Source of the DNA: Agromyces cerinus subsp. cerinus
Lineage (GTDB): Bacteria; Actinomycetota; Actinomycetes; Actinomycetales; Microbacteriaceae
Length of the DNA: 64,000 nt
Assembly (NCBI RefSeq): GCF_900142065.1
Contig: NZ_FSRJ01000004.1
Coordinates: 186,001-250,000, forward strand
Direction of reading: 5' to 3'
Position numbers and translations under genes: made by a program. The notes under the pieces are model-generated. The model was not told where the DNA came from and did not search any database. It was given only the letters and a program-made list of their open reading frames with translations. Shown here in pieces: positions 27,048 to 36,175 of the stretch (position 1 is the first letter of the stretch; every line of letters starts with the position of its first letter).

Positions 27048-28232
27048 ATGTCCCTACCCGACGTCGTCATCATCGCGGGGGCACGCACCCCGTTCGCCCG
27101 CATCAACGGCAACCTCGCGGGCCAGACGGCGGTCGAGCTCGGCACCGTCGCGATCCGCGGCGCGCTCGAGAAGGCCGGGGTCTCCCCCGCCGACGTCGAC
27201 GCCGTGATCATGGGCCAGGTGCTCCAGGCCGGTGCCGGCCAGAATCCCGCGAAGCAGTCCGCCGTCGCCGCAGGCGTCCCGTGGCGCGTGCCCGCCACCA
27301 CCGTCAACAAGGTCTGCCTGTCGGGGCTCGTCGCCATCACGGATGCCGCGAGGCTCATCCGCCTCGGCGAGGCATCCGTCGTCGTGGCCGGCGGCCAGGA
27401 GTCGATGACGAACGCCCCGCACCTGCTGCCCGGCTCCCGTCGCGGCCAGGCCTACGGATCGTGGGAGATGCTCGACCACGCCGCCCACGACGGACTCACC
27501 GACGCCTTCGACCGCGAATCGATGGGCGCCTCGACCGAGCGCTTCAACGGCCGCTACGAGATCACCCGCGAAGCCCAGGACGAGATCGCCGCGGCATCCC
27601 ACGTGCGCGCCGGCGCCGCACAGGCCGAGGGCCTCTTCGCCGATGAGATCGTGCCGGTCGAGATCCCGCAGCGCAAGGGCGACCCCGTGGTCGTCGCCGA
27701 AGACCAGGGCGTGCGACCCGACTCCACCGTCGAGGTGCTCGCGAGGCTGCGCCCGGCGTTCAGCGCCGAGGGCACCATCACGGCGGGCAACTCCTCGCCG
27801 CTCTCCGACGGCGCCGCCGCCGTCGTGGTCGCCAGCCGGGAGTGGGCCGAGTCCCGAGGACTCCCCTGGCTCGCCCTCGTCGGCGCGGCCGGCCAAGTCG
27901 CCGGACCCGACAACTCGCTGCACGCGCAGCCGGCCAACGCGATCGCCGCAGCGCTCGAGAAGTCCGGCGGCAGCGCGGCCGAACTCGACCTCGTCGAGAT
28001 CAACGAGGCGTTCGCGGCGGTCTCGCTCGAGTCCGCCCGCGAACTCGGCATCGGCGCCGACGTCGTCAACGTGCACGGCGGCGCGATCGCCCTCGGCCAC
28101 CCCATCGGGGCATCAGGCGCGCGTCTCGCGCTGCACGCCGCCCTCGAGCTCTCGCGCCGCGGCGAGGGTCGCGCGGCCGTCGCGCTCTGCGGCGGCGGCG
28201 GCCAGGGCGAGGCGCTGCTGCTCTCCCGCTGA
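27048..28232 (+). CDS. Acetyl-CoA C-acetyltransferase (thiolase)
   Basis: Condenses or cleaves acetoacetyl-CoA. 394 residues with all thiolase signatures: the nucleophile Cys in NKVCLSGL (about residue 90), NEAFAAVSLE, GGAIALGHPIGASGAR (catalytic His) and CGGGGQGEAL (second Cys). AAGGAG lies 8 nt before the ATG. The gene is divergent from the CoA-transferase pair, and the shared operator region suggests joint use in ketone-body or short-chain fatty-acid breakdown. A biosynthetic (acetoacetyl-CoA) role cannot be excluded. Confidence 0.92.
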   Translation: MSLPDVVIIAGARTPFARINGNLAGQTAVELGTVAIRGALEKAGVSPADVDAVIMGQVLQAGAGQNPAKQSAVAAGVPWRVPATTVNKVCLSGLVAITDAARLIRLGEASVVVAGGQESMTNAPHLLPGSRRGQAYGSWEMLDHAAHDGLTDAFDRESMGASTERFNGRYEITREAQDEIAAASHVRAGAAQAEGLFADEIVPVEIPQRKGDPVVVAEDQGVRPDSTVEVLARLRPAFSAEGTITAGNSSPLSDGAAAVVVASREWAESRGLPWLALVGAAGQVAGPDNSLHAQPANAIAAALEKSGGSAAELDLVEINEAFAAVSLESARELGIGADVVNVHGGAIALGHPIGASGARLALHAALELSRRGEGRAAVALCGGGGQGEALLLSR

Positions 28233-28252
28233 TCCGAGCACGTCCCGACTCG

Positions 28253-28271
28253 TCGCGCGTCCTGCGCGCGA
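28253..28271 (+). terminator. Weak hairpin behind the thiolase
   Basis: TCGCGCG, loop TCCTG, CGCGCGA; 7 bp, 20 nt after the stop codon. Confidence 0.35.
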
Positions 28272-28333
28272 GGCGGCGCCTGTGGCAGCATTAGCCACCG
28301 GCGCCGCCCGCGCGCCGACGGGAGGGTCCGAGC

Positions 28334-29638
28334 ATGGCCGATCGCCAGCCAGGTGACCTGGGCGCCGCGAGCGACGCGGGCACCGGGGCATCCGTTCACC
28401 CTCCGCTCGACCACCGGCTGCGGCGCATGGTCGGGCGCGACCCCGACGAGCCGCACCGCACCGCGACGCCGCTCGAGCTGCTCTTCGACCTGACCTTCGT
28501 CGTGGCGTTCAGCCAGGCGGGCACGCAGGCGGCGCACCTGCTCGAGATCGGGCACTTCACGCCGGCGTTCATCGGGTTCACGATCGCCGTCTTCGCGATC
28601 TGCCTCGCCTGGATCAACTACTCCTGGCTCGCGTCGGCCTACGACAACGACGACGTCTTCTTCCGGGTCGCGACCATGGTGCAGATGCTCGGCGTGCTCG
28701 TGCTGGCGCTCGGACTGCCGCCGATGTTCCGCTCGATCGACGAGGGCGAGCACCTCGACAACGGAGTGGTGGTCGCGGGCTACGTCGTCATGCGGGTCGC
28801 CACCGTGGCGCTGTGGTTGCGGATCGCCCGCCACGATCCCGCGCATCGGCGCAGCGCGCTCGCCTACGCGACCGTCGTCGGGGTGATCCAGGTCGGCTGG
28901 GTGACCACGATCTTCATCAACCCCTCACTGCCCGTCATGCTCGGCCTCTTCGCGGTGCTCGGCACACTCGAACTGCTCGGGCCGTACCTGATCGAGCGGC
29001 GCATCGGCGGCACGCCCTGGCACGCCCATCACATCGCGGAACGCTACGGCCTGCTCGTCATCATCACGCTCGGCGAGGTCGTGCTCGGCACGATCCTCAC
29101 GATCTCCGCCGTGATCGAAAAGCAGCACGAATGGAGCGTCGATGCCGTGCTCGTCGCCTTCGGCGGCACTGCGCTCGCATTCGGAATGTGGTGGGTCTAC
29201 TTCACGATGCCATCGGCGAAGGTGCTGCACCGGTTCAGGGAACGCGGATTCGTGTGGGGCTACGGCCATCTCGTGATCTTCGGGTCGATCGCGGCGACCG
29301 GGGCCGGGCTGCATGTCGCGGCGTTCGAGATCGATGGGACCGCCCACATCGGCGAGGTGGCGGCGATGCTCACGGTCGCGGTGCCCGTCGGCCTCTTCCT
29401 CATCGCGCTCTTCACGATCTACTCGCTGCTGCTGCGCGAGTTCGACCGGTTCCACATCCTGCTGTTCGTGCTCAGCATGGTGGCGCTCTGCATCTCCGTG
29501 CTCGCCGTCGTGGCCGGTGCGAGCATGGCGGTCGGCATCGTGCTCGCCGCGTGCGCCCCGCTCGTCGTCATCGTCGGCTACGAGACCATCGGCCATCGGC
29601 ACCAGGCGGAGGCACTGCATCGGGCGCTCGACCGGTAG
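28334..29638 (+). CDS. Low-temperature-requirement A (LtrA) family membrane protein
   Basis: 434 residues with about 11 hydrophobic segments. The family signatures are ELLFDLTFVVAFSQAG near the N-terminus and HIAERYGLLVIITLGEVVLG in the middle. LtrA was named in Listeria for growth in the cold, but the molecular activity of the family is not established. The ATG at 28334 has GGAGGG 7-8 nt upstream. Monocistronic, ending at the 34-bp palindromic terminator. Confidence 0.85.
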   Translation: MADRQPGDLGAASDAGTGASVHPPLDHRLRRMVGRDPDEPHRTATPLELLFDLTFVVAFSQAGTQAAHLLEIGHFTPAFIGFTIAVFAICLAWINYSWLASAYDNDDVFFRVATMVQMLGVLVLALGLPPMFRSIDEGEHLDNGVVVAGYVVMRVATVALWLRIARHDPAHRRSALAYATVVGVIQVGWVTTIFINPSLPVMLGLFAVLGTLELLGPYLIERRIGGTPWHAHHIAERYGLLVIITLGEVVLGTILTISAVIEKQHEWSVDAVLVAFGGTALAFGMWWVYFTMPSAKVLHRFRERGFVWGYGHLVIFGSIAATGAGLHVAAFEIDGTAHIGEVAAMLTVAVPVGLFLIALFTIYSLLLREFDRFHILLFVLSMVALCISVLAVVAGASMAVGIVLAACAPLVVIVGYETIGHRHQAEALHRALDR

Positions 29639-29665
29639 CGGCGCGCTCGACGGCCGGTGACGCAG

Positions 29666-29699
29666 TCGAGGGGCGGATGCCGCGGCATCCGCCCCTCGA
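29666..29699. terminator. 34-bp perfect palindromic terminator
   Basis: TCGAGGGGCGGATGCCG followed at once by its complement. It lies between the convergent LtrA and SHOCT genes and can serve both. One of the strongest GGATGCC-type hairpins in the window. Confidence 0.85.
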
Positions 29700-29706
29700 A
29701 GTGCGC

Positions 29707-30018
29707 TCAGGAGGCGTTGGGCCGGTTGGCCCGCAGCACCTCGAGGCGCGCGCGGTACTCGGTCTCGTCGATGTCGCCCTTGGCGAAGCGCTCGGAGAGG
29801 GTCGACTCGGCGGTGCCGGTGCGCATCCACGGCGGGCCGTACGACCCGTCGGGGCCGCCGTTCGCCCAGTAGCGGCGACGGCCGCGCGTGACCAGGAAGA
29901 TGATCAGGCCGATGACGAGGAACCAGAAGATCGGGATGAGGAAGAAGACCCATCCGAACCCGGCCGCCCAGGGGCCGGCGTGGGTGACCACCGCGGTGGT
30001 GGCGAGGGTGGCGAGCAT
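29707..30018 (-). CDS. Small SHOCT-domain membrane protein
   Basis: 103 residues: one transmembrane helix (about 20-44, FFLIPIFWFLVIGLIIFLV), a basic RGRRR stop-transfer, a Gly/Pro linker and a C-terminal SHOCT motif (STLSERFAKGDIDETEYRAR). SHOCT is a short oligomerisation motif of unclear role. GGAGA lies 4 nt before the ATG. It sits beside a two-component system on the same strand, 130 bp downstream of it; a functional link is possible but unproven. Confidence 0.8.
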   Translation of the reverse strand: MLATLATTAVVTHAGPWAAGFGWVFFLIPIFWFLVIGLIIFLVTRGRRRYWANGGPDGSYGPPWMRTGTAESTLSERFAKGDIDETEYRARLEVLRANRPNAS

Positions 30019-30148
30019 GATGTCTCCAGTGATCGTGCGGCCTGCGGTTCAGGCCGTCGATCCGAGTCTCGCGAGCCGGAGGTCTCCGCGAATCCGCCCG
30101 GCGGAGTCACTTCGACTGCTCCCCCGGGAGCAGTTGTGGATGCCGCGG

Positions 30149-30811
30149 CTACTGCCAGCCGGGCGCGACGAGCCCCGACTCGTAGGCGACGACCACGAGG
30201 TGCACGCGGTCGCGCGCCGCGAGCTTCGACATGATGCGCGAGACGTGGGTCTTCGCGGTCAGGGGGCTGAGCACAAGCCGTTCGGCGATCTCGTCGTTCG
30301 TGAGGCCGAGGCCCACGAGGCGCAGCACCTCGCGTTCCCGATCGGTGAGTGCGGCGAGCAGCGCCTCGTCGGGGGCGTCCCTGAGCCCGATCGACATGCG
30401 CTCGAGGAGCCGCTTCGTCACGCCGGGCGAGAGCAGCGCCTCGCCGCTCGCGACGACCCGCACCGCACGGATGAGGTCGACGGGCTCGGTGTCCTTGACG
30501 AGGAATCCGCTCGCCCCCGCGCGCACGGCCCTGGCGACGTACTCGTCGAGTTCGAACGTCGTCACGATCACGACGTGCACCCCCGCGAGCCGGGGGTCGG
30601 CGGCGATCTGCTCGGTCGCCCAGAGCCCGTCGCCGTCGGGCATGCGGATGTCCATGAGCACGACGTCGACGGGGTCACGCCGCACGAGCTCCAGCAGCTC
30701 GGCACCGGTCGACGCCTCGCCGACGACCTCGACGTCGTCTTCTGCCGCGAGCAGCGCGCGGAAGCCGGCGCGCACGAGCACCTGGTCGTCGGCGAGCGCG
30801 ACGCGGATCAT
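30149..30811 (-). CDS. NarL/FixJ-type response regulator
   Basis: 220 residues. Receiver domain with acidic pocket DD (8-9), phospho-acceptor Asp54 (VVLMDIRMPDGDG) and the conserved Lys in VKDTEP; C-terminal LuxR helix-turn-helix (TDREREVLRLVGLGLTNDEI). GGAGG lies about 6 nt before the ATG at 30811. Its start overlaps the kinase stop by 4 bp (ATGA), so the pair is translationally coupled. Target genes are not evident. Confidence 0.92.
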   Translation of the reverse strand: MIRVALADDQVLVRAGFRALLAAEDDVEVVGEASTGAELLELVRRDPVDVVLMDIRMPDGDGLWATEQIAADPRLAGVHVVIVTTFELDEYVARAVRAGASGFLVKDTEPVDLIRAVRVVASGEALLSPGVTKRLLERMSIGLRDAPDEALLAALTDREREVLRLVGLGLTNDEIAERLVLSPLTAKTHVSRIMSKLAARDRVHLVVVAYESGLVAPGWQ

Positions 30812-31992
30812 GCCACACCTCCCCACGGCAGGCGCGCGGTGACGCGGGTGCCGCCGAGCGGCGAGGCGCCGAGCTCGACCGAGCCGCCGAGGAGGGCTGC
30901 ACGCTCGCGCATGCCGAGGATGCCGGTGCCGTCACCGTGGTCCGCGGCGTCGAACTCGTCGGTGCCTGCGCCCGCGACGACGACCTGCCCTGCACCGTCG
31001 TCGTCGACCGTGAGCACGAACTCGTCGTCCGCGCGTTCCACGGTGACGACCGCCTGCGTGGCACCGGCATGCCGCACGACGTTGGTCAGCGCCTCCTGCG
31101 CGATGCGATAGCCGGCGAACTGCACGGCCCGCCTCGGCGGCTCCGAGAGCCGGTCGACGAGGCGCGCGTCGAGATCGGGCGAGCGGATGCCGCGCACGAG
31201 CCTCGGCAGCTCGGCGAGCTCGGCCTGCGGCACGAGCGGCGCCTCGCCGTCGCGGATGACGCCGAGCACCGTACGCACCTCGTCGAGCGCCGACTTCGAG
31301 GTCTCCTTGATGCTGCCGAGCGCCGTGCGAGCCTGCTCGGGGTCGCGGTCCATGAGGTGCAGGCCGACACTCGCCTGCACGTTGATCTGCGACAAGGCGT
31401 GCCCGATGACGTCGTGCAGCTCGCGGGCGATGCGCACGCGCTCGCGCTCCTCGGCGCTCTGGCGGCGCCGCATCGCCTCCGCGCGGAAGGCCGACGCCCG
31501 TGCACGTCGCACCCGCACGAACCACCCGATGCCGAAGCACACGGCGAGCACGAGCGTCGTGAACGCGATGCGGAACGGATGCCACGTGGTGCCGACGACC
31601 GAGGCCAGCACGATGGCGGCGACCCATGCCACGACCACCGAGGAGACCGCCCAGATGACGGCGCCGCGCGCGACGGCGAGCACGATCGCGAACGCCACGG
31701 CGATGTACGGCGGCCCGACATCGGGTGTCAGCACGAGGTCGGCGAGCGCGGCGGCGGCGACCACCGCGACGGTCGGGCCGGGGAATCTCCGTGCCCCGAG
31801 CAGCGCCAGCGGACCCGCCGCCGCGAGTGCGACCTGGCCGATGCCCGCGGCCCACCCGACGTTCGTCCACACGGCGATGCCGATCGCCGCGGGAACCTGC
31901 ACGAGGAGACTGATGACGACCGGCGCGAACAGCACGAAGCCCGGCGGCGGCCGGAATCGTTCGGGGCGACCGTCCCACTGGGGCACGGGCAT
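30808..31992 (-). CDS. NarL-type sensor histidine kinase
   Basis: 394 residues. The N-terminal half has about five hydrophobic helices with very short loops, so the signal is probably sensed in the membrane. Then come the HisKA_3 dimerisation helix with the phospho-accepting His in IARELHDVIGHALSQ and an ATPase domain with GTGILGMRERAALLGG. I chose the ATG at 31992 because TACGAT lies 6 nt upstream (leaderless); an ORF extension to 32046 lacks start signals. The organisation resembles DesK/LiaS-type sensors of membrane or cell-wall stress, but the stimulus is unknown. Confidence 0.9.
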   Translation of the reverse strand: MPVPQWDGRPERFRPPPGFVLFAPVVISLLVQVPAAIGIAVWTNVGWAAGIGQVALAAAGPLALLGARRFPGPTVAVVAAAALADLVLTPDVGPPYIAVAFAIVLAVARGAVIWAVSSVVVAWVAAIVLASVVGTTWHPFRIAFTTLVLAVCFGIGWFVRVRRARASAFRAEAMRRRQSAEERERVRIARELHDVIGHALSQINVQASVGLHLMDRDPEQARTALGSIKETSKSALDEVRTVLGVIRDGEAPLVPQAELAELPRLVRGIRSPDLDARLVDRLSEPPRRAVQFAGYRIAQEALTNVVRHAGATQAVVTVERADDEFVLTVDDDGAGQVVVAGAGTDEFDAADHGDGTGILGMRERAALLGGSVELGASPLGGTRVTARLPWGGVA

Positions 31993-31998
31993 CCCCAG

Positions 31999-32004
31999 AT
32001 CGTA
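31999..32004 (-). promoter_or_regulatory. -10 box of the histidine kinase
   Basis: TACGAT, 6 nt before the ATG. Confidence 0.55.
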
Positions 32005-32107
32005 TCGCCGGCGCCGCCAGCCCGAATCGGCCCCGCGAAGACTCACTCGCTACTCCCTGCGGAGTACGAGCCGGTTCGTGCCGCGATGCGGGCGATCAGC
32101 GGTGCGC

Positions 32108-33433
32108 TCAGAACAGCTGCACCGGCTTGACGATGTCCGCGTAGATCAGGAGCGCGCTCATCGCGCCGAAGATGACGACGACGGCAAGGGTCACGGGCAT
32201 GAGCTTCGCAAGGTCGACGGGTCCGGGATCGGGGCGGCGGAAGAGCTTCGCGAAGCCCCGACGGATGCCCTCCCAGAGGGCGCCGGCGATGTGCCCGCCG
32301 TCGAGCGGCAGCAGCGGAATGAGGTTGAAGACGAAGAGGGCGATGTTCAGCGATCCGAGGATGCCGATCATGGTGGCCGCCTTCGAGGCGATCGGGATCT
32401 CGTCGATGGTCGCGATCTCGCCGGCGAGCCGACCGACGCCGACGACCGACATCGGGCCGTTGGGGTCGCGCTCCTCGGGTCCGAAGGCGGCGTTCGCGAC
32501 GTCGACGATGCGTTGCGGCAGGTTCAGGATGATTCCGGCGACGCCGGCCACGTTCTCGCCCACGGCGGGCAGTACCGCGGTCACCGGCTGCTGCACGATC
32601 TCGGTCGCGGCGCCGATGCCGACGAACCCGGCCGATTCGGTCAACTGGGTGCCGGAGGCATCCGTCGCGATCTGGCCCTTCTCGTCGAGCACGTAGCGCT
32701 CGCTGAGCATCGGGGTGACCTCGAGCTCGACGGTCTCGCCGTCGCGCTCGACGACGAAGGCGACGGGCTCGCCCGGGTGCGAACGGATGATCGCGGTCGA
32801 CTCGTTCCACGACTCGATCGGCTCGCCGGCGACCGAGACGATGACATCGCCCGGCTCGATGCCGGCGGCGGCACCCGGTGCGGCCGGATCCCCCGGCTCG
32901 CAGGTCTGGCGTTCACTGGTCGCGGGCAGTGCACAGGCCGAGACCGAGCCGACGGTCGTCGAGGCCTGGGCCACGCCGAAGCCCATGAGCAGCACGCCGA
33001 AGAGCACCACTGCGAGCAGGAGGTTCATGAACGGCCCGCCGAACATGACGATGATGCGCTTCCATACGGGCAGCAGGTAGAACGCGCGGTGCTCGTCGCC
33101 GGGCGTGATCGACTCGGTGCTCGAATCGCGGGCGTCCTGCACGAGCCCGCGGAAGAAGCCGGTGCTGTCGGCGTGCACGCGTTCGCCCTTGGCGGGCGGG
33201 AACATGCCGATCATCGAGATGTACCCGCCGAGCGGGATGGCCTTCAGGCCGTACTCGGTCTCGCCCTTCCGGCGCGACCAGACGGTCGGGCCGAAGCCGA
33301 TCATGTACTGCGTGACCTTGACACCGAAGATCTTCGCGGGCACCAGGTGCCCGATCTCGTGCAGGCCGATCGACACGGCGAGGCCGATCACGATGATGAC
33401 GACGCCGATGATGAAGGCGAGCACGGAATCCAC
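32108..33433 (-). CDS. rseP: M50 site-2 intramembrane protease (RseP/Rip1-like)
   Basis: Cuts transmembrane anti-sigma factors or other single-span proteins inside the membrane. 441 residues: first helix with the zinc motif HEIGH (25-29), a PDZ domain in the middle (about 170-260, GIEPGDVIVSVAGEPIESWN) and the second motif LLPLDGGHI (about 373-381) in a later helix. The GTG at 33433 has TACGCT 7 nt upstream; the longer frame to 33997 overlaps dxr and is rejected. It follows dxr, the usual order in actinobacteria. Confidence 0.92.
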   Translation of the reverse strand: MDSVLAFIIGVVIIVIGLAVSIGLHEIGHLVPAKIFGVKVTQYMIGFGPTVWSRRKGETEYGLKAIPLGGYISMIGMFPPAKGERVHADSTGFFRGLVQDARDSSTESITPGDEHRAFYLLPVWKRIIVMFGGPFMNLLLAVVLFGVLLMGFGVAQASTTVGSVSACALPATSERQTCEPGDPAAPGAAAGIEPGDVIVSVAGEPIESWNESTAIIRSHPGEPVAFVVERDGETVELEVTPMLSERYVLDEKGQIATDASGTQLTESAGFVGIGAATEIVQQPVTAVLPAVGENVAGVAGIILNLPQRIVDVANAAFGPEERDPNGPMSVVGVGRLAGEIATIDEIPIASKAATMIGILGSLNIALFVFNLIPLLPLDGGHIAGALWEGIRRGFAKLFRRPDPGPVDLAKLMPVTLAVVVIFGAMSALLIYADIVKPVQLF

Positions 33434-33440
33434 GGCTGCA

Positions 33441-33446
33441 AGCGTA
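33441..33446 (-). promoter_or_regulatory. -10 box of rseP
   Basis: TACGCT, 7 nt before the GTG; gives rseP its own promoter in the 82-bp gap after dxr. Confidence 0.5.
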
Positions 33447-33515
33447 GTGCCGCATGCTTCGAGTGCGCTGTCGGTCGGCTGTGAGCTCGGCGAGCAGCGC
33501 CTGAGCGCTGGGGAT

Positions 33516-34607
33516 TCAGCCGGCGATGCGGGCGATACGGGCTTCCGCGGCACGCCGGGCGCTGCGCTCCGCCTCGGCGAGCGAGGCGACCGAGAGCGCG
33601 GCATCGGATGCCTCGTGCTGCTCGACGACGTCGCGCACGGTGTCGACGATGTCGAGGAATCCGATACGGCCAGCGTGGAACGCCGTGACGGCCTCCTCGT
33701 TGGCCGCGTTGAACACCGCGGGATACTCGCCGCCGGCGCGACCGACCTGCTTGGCCAGGGCCACCGCGGGGAACGCCTCGCCGTCGAGCGGCTCGAAGGT
33801 CCACTCCTGCGCGCGCGTCCAGTCGAGCGGGGTGCCGACTGCGGCGACCCGGTTCGGCCAGTCGAGGCCCAGCGAGATCGGCAGCCGCATGTCGGGCGGC
33901 GAGGCCTGCGCGATCGTCGAGCCGTCGACGAACTCGACCATCGAGTGCACGATCGACTGGGGGTGCACGACGACGTCGATGCGGTCGTACTCGACATCGA
34001 AGAGCAGGTGCGCCTCGATCACCTCGAGCCCCTTGTTGACGAGCGTCGCCGAGTTGGTGGTCACGACGAGCCCCATGTCCCACGTGGGGTGCGCGAGCGC
34101 CTCGGCGGGCGTGACGGCCGTGAGCTCGTCGCGCCGGCGACCGCGGAAGGGACCACCCGACGCCGTCAGCACGAGCCGGCGCACCTCGTCGTCGGTGCCG
34201 GAGCGCAGCGCCTGGGCGATCGCCGAGTGCTCGGAGTCGACGGGTACGATCTGCCCGGGCTCGGCGAGGCGGGTCACCAGATCGCCGCCCACGATGAGGG
34301 ACTCCTTGTTGGCGAGGGCGAGGGTGGTGCCGCGTTCGAGCGTGGCGAGCGTCGGCCCGAGGCCGACGGAGCCGGTGATGCCGTTCAGCACGACGTCGGC
34401 ATCGACATCGCGCACGAGCTGCTCGGCCTCCTCGATGCCGACCGCGGTGTGCTCGACCCCGAACTCCGCGGCCTGCGCCTCGAGCAGCGCGCGATTGGAC
34501 CCGACGGCGAGCCCGACGACATCGAAGCGGCGAGGGTTCGCCCTGATGACGTCGAGGGCCTGAGTGCCGATGGAACCGGATGAGCCGAGGATGATGACGG
34601 AGCGCAC
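33516..34607 (-). CDS. dxr: 1-deoxy-D-xylulose 5-phosphate reductoisomerase
   Basis: Second step of the MEP isoprenoid pathway, the target of fosmidomycin. 363 residues with the NADPH motif GSSGSIG (7-13), [19 protein letters not shown] (metal ligands) and [11 protein letters not shown]. The GTG at 34607 is preceded at 6 nt by TACAGT; the frame is open to 35174, but that part overlaps the neighbouring gene. With ispG at 22671-23822 this gives two MEP enzymes in the window. Confidence 0.96.
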   Translation of the reverse strand: MRSVIILGSSGSIGTQALDVIRANPRRFDVVGLAVGSNRALLEAQAAEFGVEHTAVGIEEAEQLVRDVDADVVLNGITGSVGLGPTLATLERGTTLALANKESLIVGGDLVTRLAEPGQIVPVDSEHSAIAQALRSGTDDEVRRLVLTASGGPFRGRRRDELTAVTPAEALAHPTWDMGLVVTTNSATLVNKGLEVIEAHLLFDVEYDRIDVVVHPQSIVHSMVEFVDGSTIAQASPPDMRLPISLGLDWPNRVAAVGTPLDWTRAQEWTFEPLDGEAFPAVALAKQVGRAGGEYPAVFNAANEEAVTAFHAGRIGFLDIVDTVRDVVEQHEASDAALSVASLAEAERSARRAAEARIARIAG

Positions 34608-34613
34608 GTCCCC

Positions 34614-34619
34614 ACTGTA
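34614..34619 (-). promoter_or_regulatory. -10 box of dxr
   Basis: TACAGT, 6 nt before the GTG start. Confidence 0.6.
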
Positions 34620-34639
34620 TGGGAGAAGACGCCGGCGCA

Positions 34640-35278
34640 TCAGGACAGGACGGCCACCGTCGCCGCGCGGTTCCCCGGCACGGCGATGTCGTGGAAGCGG
34701 ATGCCGCGCCATCCGGAACCGAACTCGGGCGGGCTCACCTCGATGCGGCCGACCCCTCCGTCGTCGCTCGGCAGGGTGAGGGCCAGCCTCGACGGCTCGA
34801 TGAACTCGGTGTGGCCGATGGCACGCAGCAGCGCGGACTTGCGGGCCCAGAGCGTCGCCCGTGCGATCGCACGCGCTGCCGGGTCGAAGCGGTCGAGCGC
34901 GGCCCGCTCGCTCGCATGGAACGCCGCCTCGTCGATCACGGCTCCCGACTCGAGCGCGGCCGACTCGATGCCGACACCGACCGGATGCCTCGTGGCAGCT
35001 GCGCCCACGACCGCGTCGCCGAACACGGCGACGTCGGCGTACCAGGTCGCGCCCGACGGAGTGAGCGGATACGCGACCGTCGGCCGGCCGTGTCGCGCCC
35101 CGCACTCGGCGCAGGCGTGCACGAGTTCGACGTCGGTGGCGGGAACTCCCGTGGCGTGCGCCAGCAGCCCGCACAGCACCGTGTCGGCAGTGGGTCCGCG
35201 GCGACCCCGGGCCACCACCACGACGCGCACGCCGGAGGACTCGAGCTCGATGAGCTCGCCCTCGGCCGCGACATCCAT
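34640..35278 (-). CDS. Divergent 4'-phosphopantetheinyl transferase superfamily protein
   Basis: 212 residues. The two superfamily motifs are recognisable as [10 protein letters not shown] (usual form GxDxE) and [13 protein letters not shown] (usual form WxxKEAxxK). In both, a metal-binding acidic residue is replaced: Asp by Gly in the first and Glu by Ser in the second. Intact members attach phosphopantetheine to carrier proteins; with these changes activity is doubtful. A CxxC ([11 protein letters not shown]) is an extra feature. The ATG at 35278 has GAGTAT 6 nt upstream. No polyketide or peptide synthase gene is nearby. Confidence 0.7.
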   Translation of the reverse strand: MDVAAEGELIELESSGVRVVVVARGRRGPTADTVLCGLLAHATGVPATDVELVHACAECGARHGRPTVAYPLTPSGATWYADVAVFGDAVVGAAATRHPVGVGIESAALESGAVIDEAAFHASERAALDRFDPAARAIARATLWARKSALLRAIGHTEFIEPSRLALTLPSDDGGVGRIEVSPPEFGSGWRGIRFHDIAVPGNRAATVAVLS

Positions 35279-35284
35279 GCCCCC

Positions 35285-35290
35285 ATACTC
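35285..35290 (-). promoter_or_regulatory. Possible -10 box of the PPTase-like gene
   Basis: GAGTAT, 6 nt before the ATG; weaker match to TAnnnT than at the neighbours. Confidence 0.35.
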
Positions 35291-35358
35291 TCGCACCGGC
35301 GCCGAAGAGGCGACGCGCGGGCCGATCCGATATGCCGCGGCGTGCATGTCGCCACGCG

Positions 35359-35364
35359 TAGGGT
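35359..35364 (+). promoter_or_regulatory. -10 box of plsC
   Basis: TAGGGT, 6 nt before the GTG at 35371. Confidence 0.55.
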
Positions 35365-35370
35365 CGAACG

Positions 35371-36129
35371 GTGACAGAGATCGAAGGCGACGCCGTGACA
35401 GCTCCAGTACGGCAGGGTCCGCTCTACCGCATCGTCCGCGGCTTCCTCCGACCCCTCGTGCGGCTCGTCTACCGGCCGACCATCACCGGGGCCGAGCACG
35501 TGCCCATGCGGGGGCCCGTCATCCTCGCCTCGAACCACCTCTCCTTCATCGACAGCGTCGTGATCCCGCTCGCGTCGCCCCGCCCAGTGCAGTTCCTCGC
35601 CAAGAACGACTACTTCACCGGCACGGGCTTCCGCGGCTGGGTCTCGCGCACGTTCTTCACCGCGATCGGCGCGGTCGGCGTCGAACGCGGCGCCGGTGCC
35701 GACGCGCAGGCCGCGCTCGACGCGGGCCGCGGCATCCTCGAGCACGACAACGCGTTCGCCATCTACCCCGAGGGCACGCGTTCGCTCGACGGCCGCCTCT
35801 ACCGTGGACGCACCGGCGTGGCGTGGCTCGCGCTGACGACCGGGGCGAAGGTCGTTCCCGTCGGCCTCATCGGCACCGAGGAGATCCAGCCCGTCGGGGC
35901 GAAGCTGCCGCGAGTGCGACCGGTGACCGTGCGGTTCGGGGAACCGCTCGACCTGAGCCGCCACGGACAGGCGACCTCGGGGCGCGCCCGCCGGGCTGCG
36001 ACCGACGAGATCATGTCGGCGATCCACGCGCTCAGCGGGCAGGAGCTCGCGGGCGTCTACAACGAGACCCCGCCGCAGGGCGCCCTCGCCAAGCTCGCCG
36101 ACCGGGTCGTGCCGCGCGAGCGGATCTGA
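35371..36129 (+). CDS. plsC: 1-acyl-sn-glycerol-3-phosphate acyltransferase
   Basis: Makes phosphatidic acid for membrane lipids. 252 residues with the four PlsC blocks: NHLSFID (HX4D, His56 and Asp61), the GVERG region, YPEGTRS and VPVGLIGTE. The start is a leaderless GTG. It is divergent from the PPTase-like gene. Actinobacteria have several PlsC paralogs, so the exact acyl acceptor is uncertain. Confidence 0.9.
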   Translation: MTEIEGDAVTAPVRQGPLYRIVRGFLRPLVRLVYRPTITGAEHVPMRGPVILASNHLSFIDSVVIPLASPRPVQFLAKNDYFTGTGFRGWVSRTFFTAIGAVGVERGAGADAQAALDAGRGILEHDNAFAIYPEGTRSLDGRLYRGRTGVAWLALTTGAKVVPVGLIGTEEIQPVGAKLPRVRPVTVRFGEPLDLSRHGQATSGRARRAATDEIMSAIHALSGQELAGVYNETPPQGALAKLADRVVPRERI

Positions 36130-36162
36130 CCGGATTCCCAGCCGCTTCGTGCCTCGCCCCGG

Positions 36163-36168
36163 TATCGT
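36163..36168 (+). promoter_or_regulatory. -10 box of the Cys-rich lipoprotein
   Basis: TATCGT, 7 nt before the ATG at 36176. Confidence 0.5.
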
Positions 36169-36175
36169 CAGTCCG

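Noticed and set aside
34608-35174. Upstream extension of dxr
   Set aside because: Overlaps the PPTase-like gene in another frame; the -10 box at 34614-34619 and the GSSGSIG motif fix the start at 34607.
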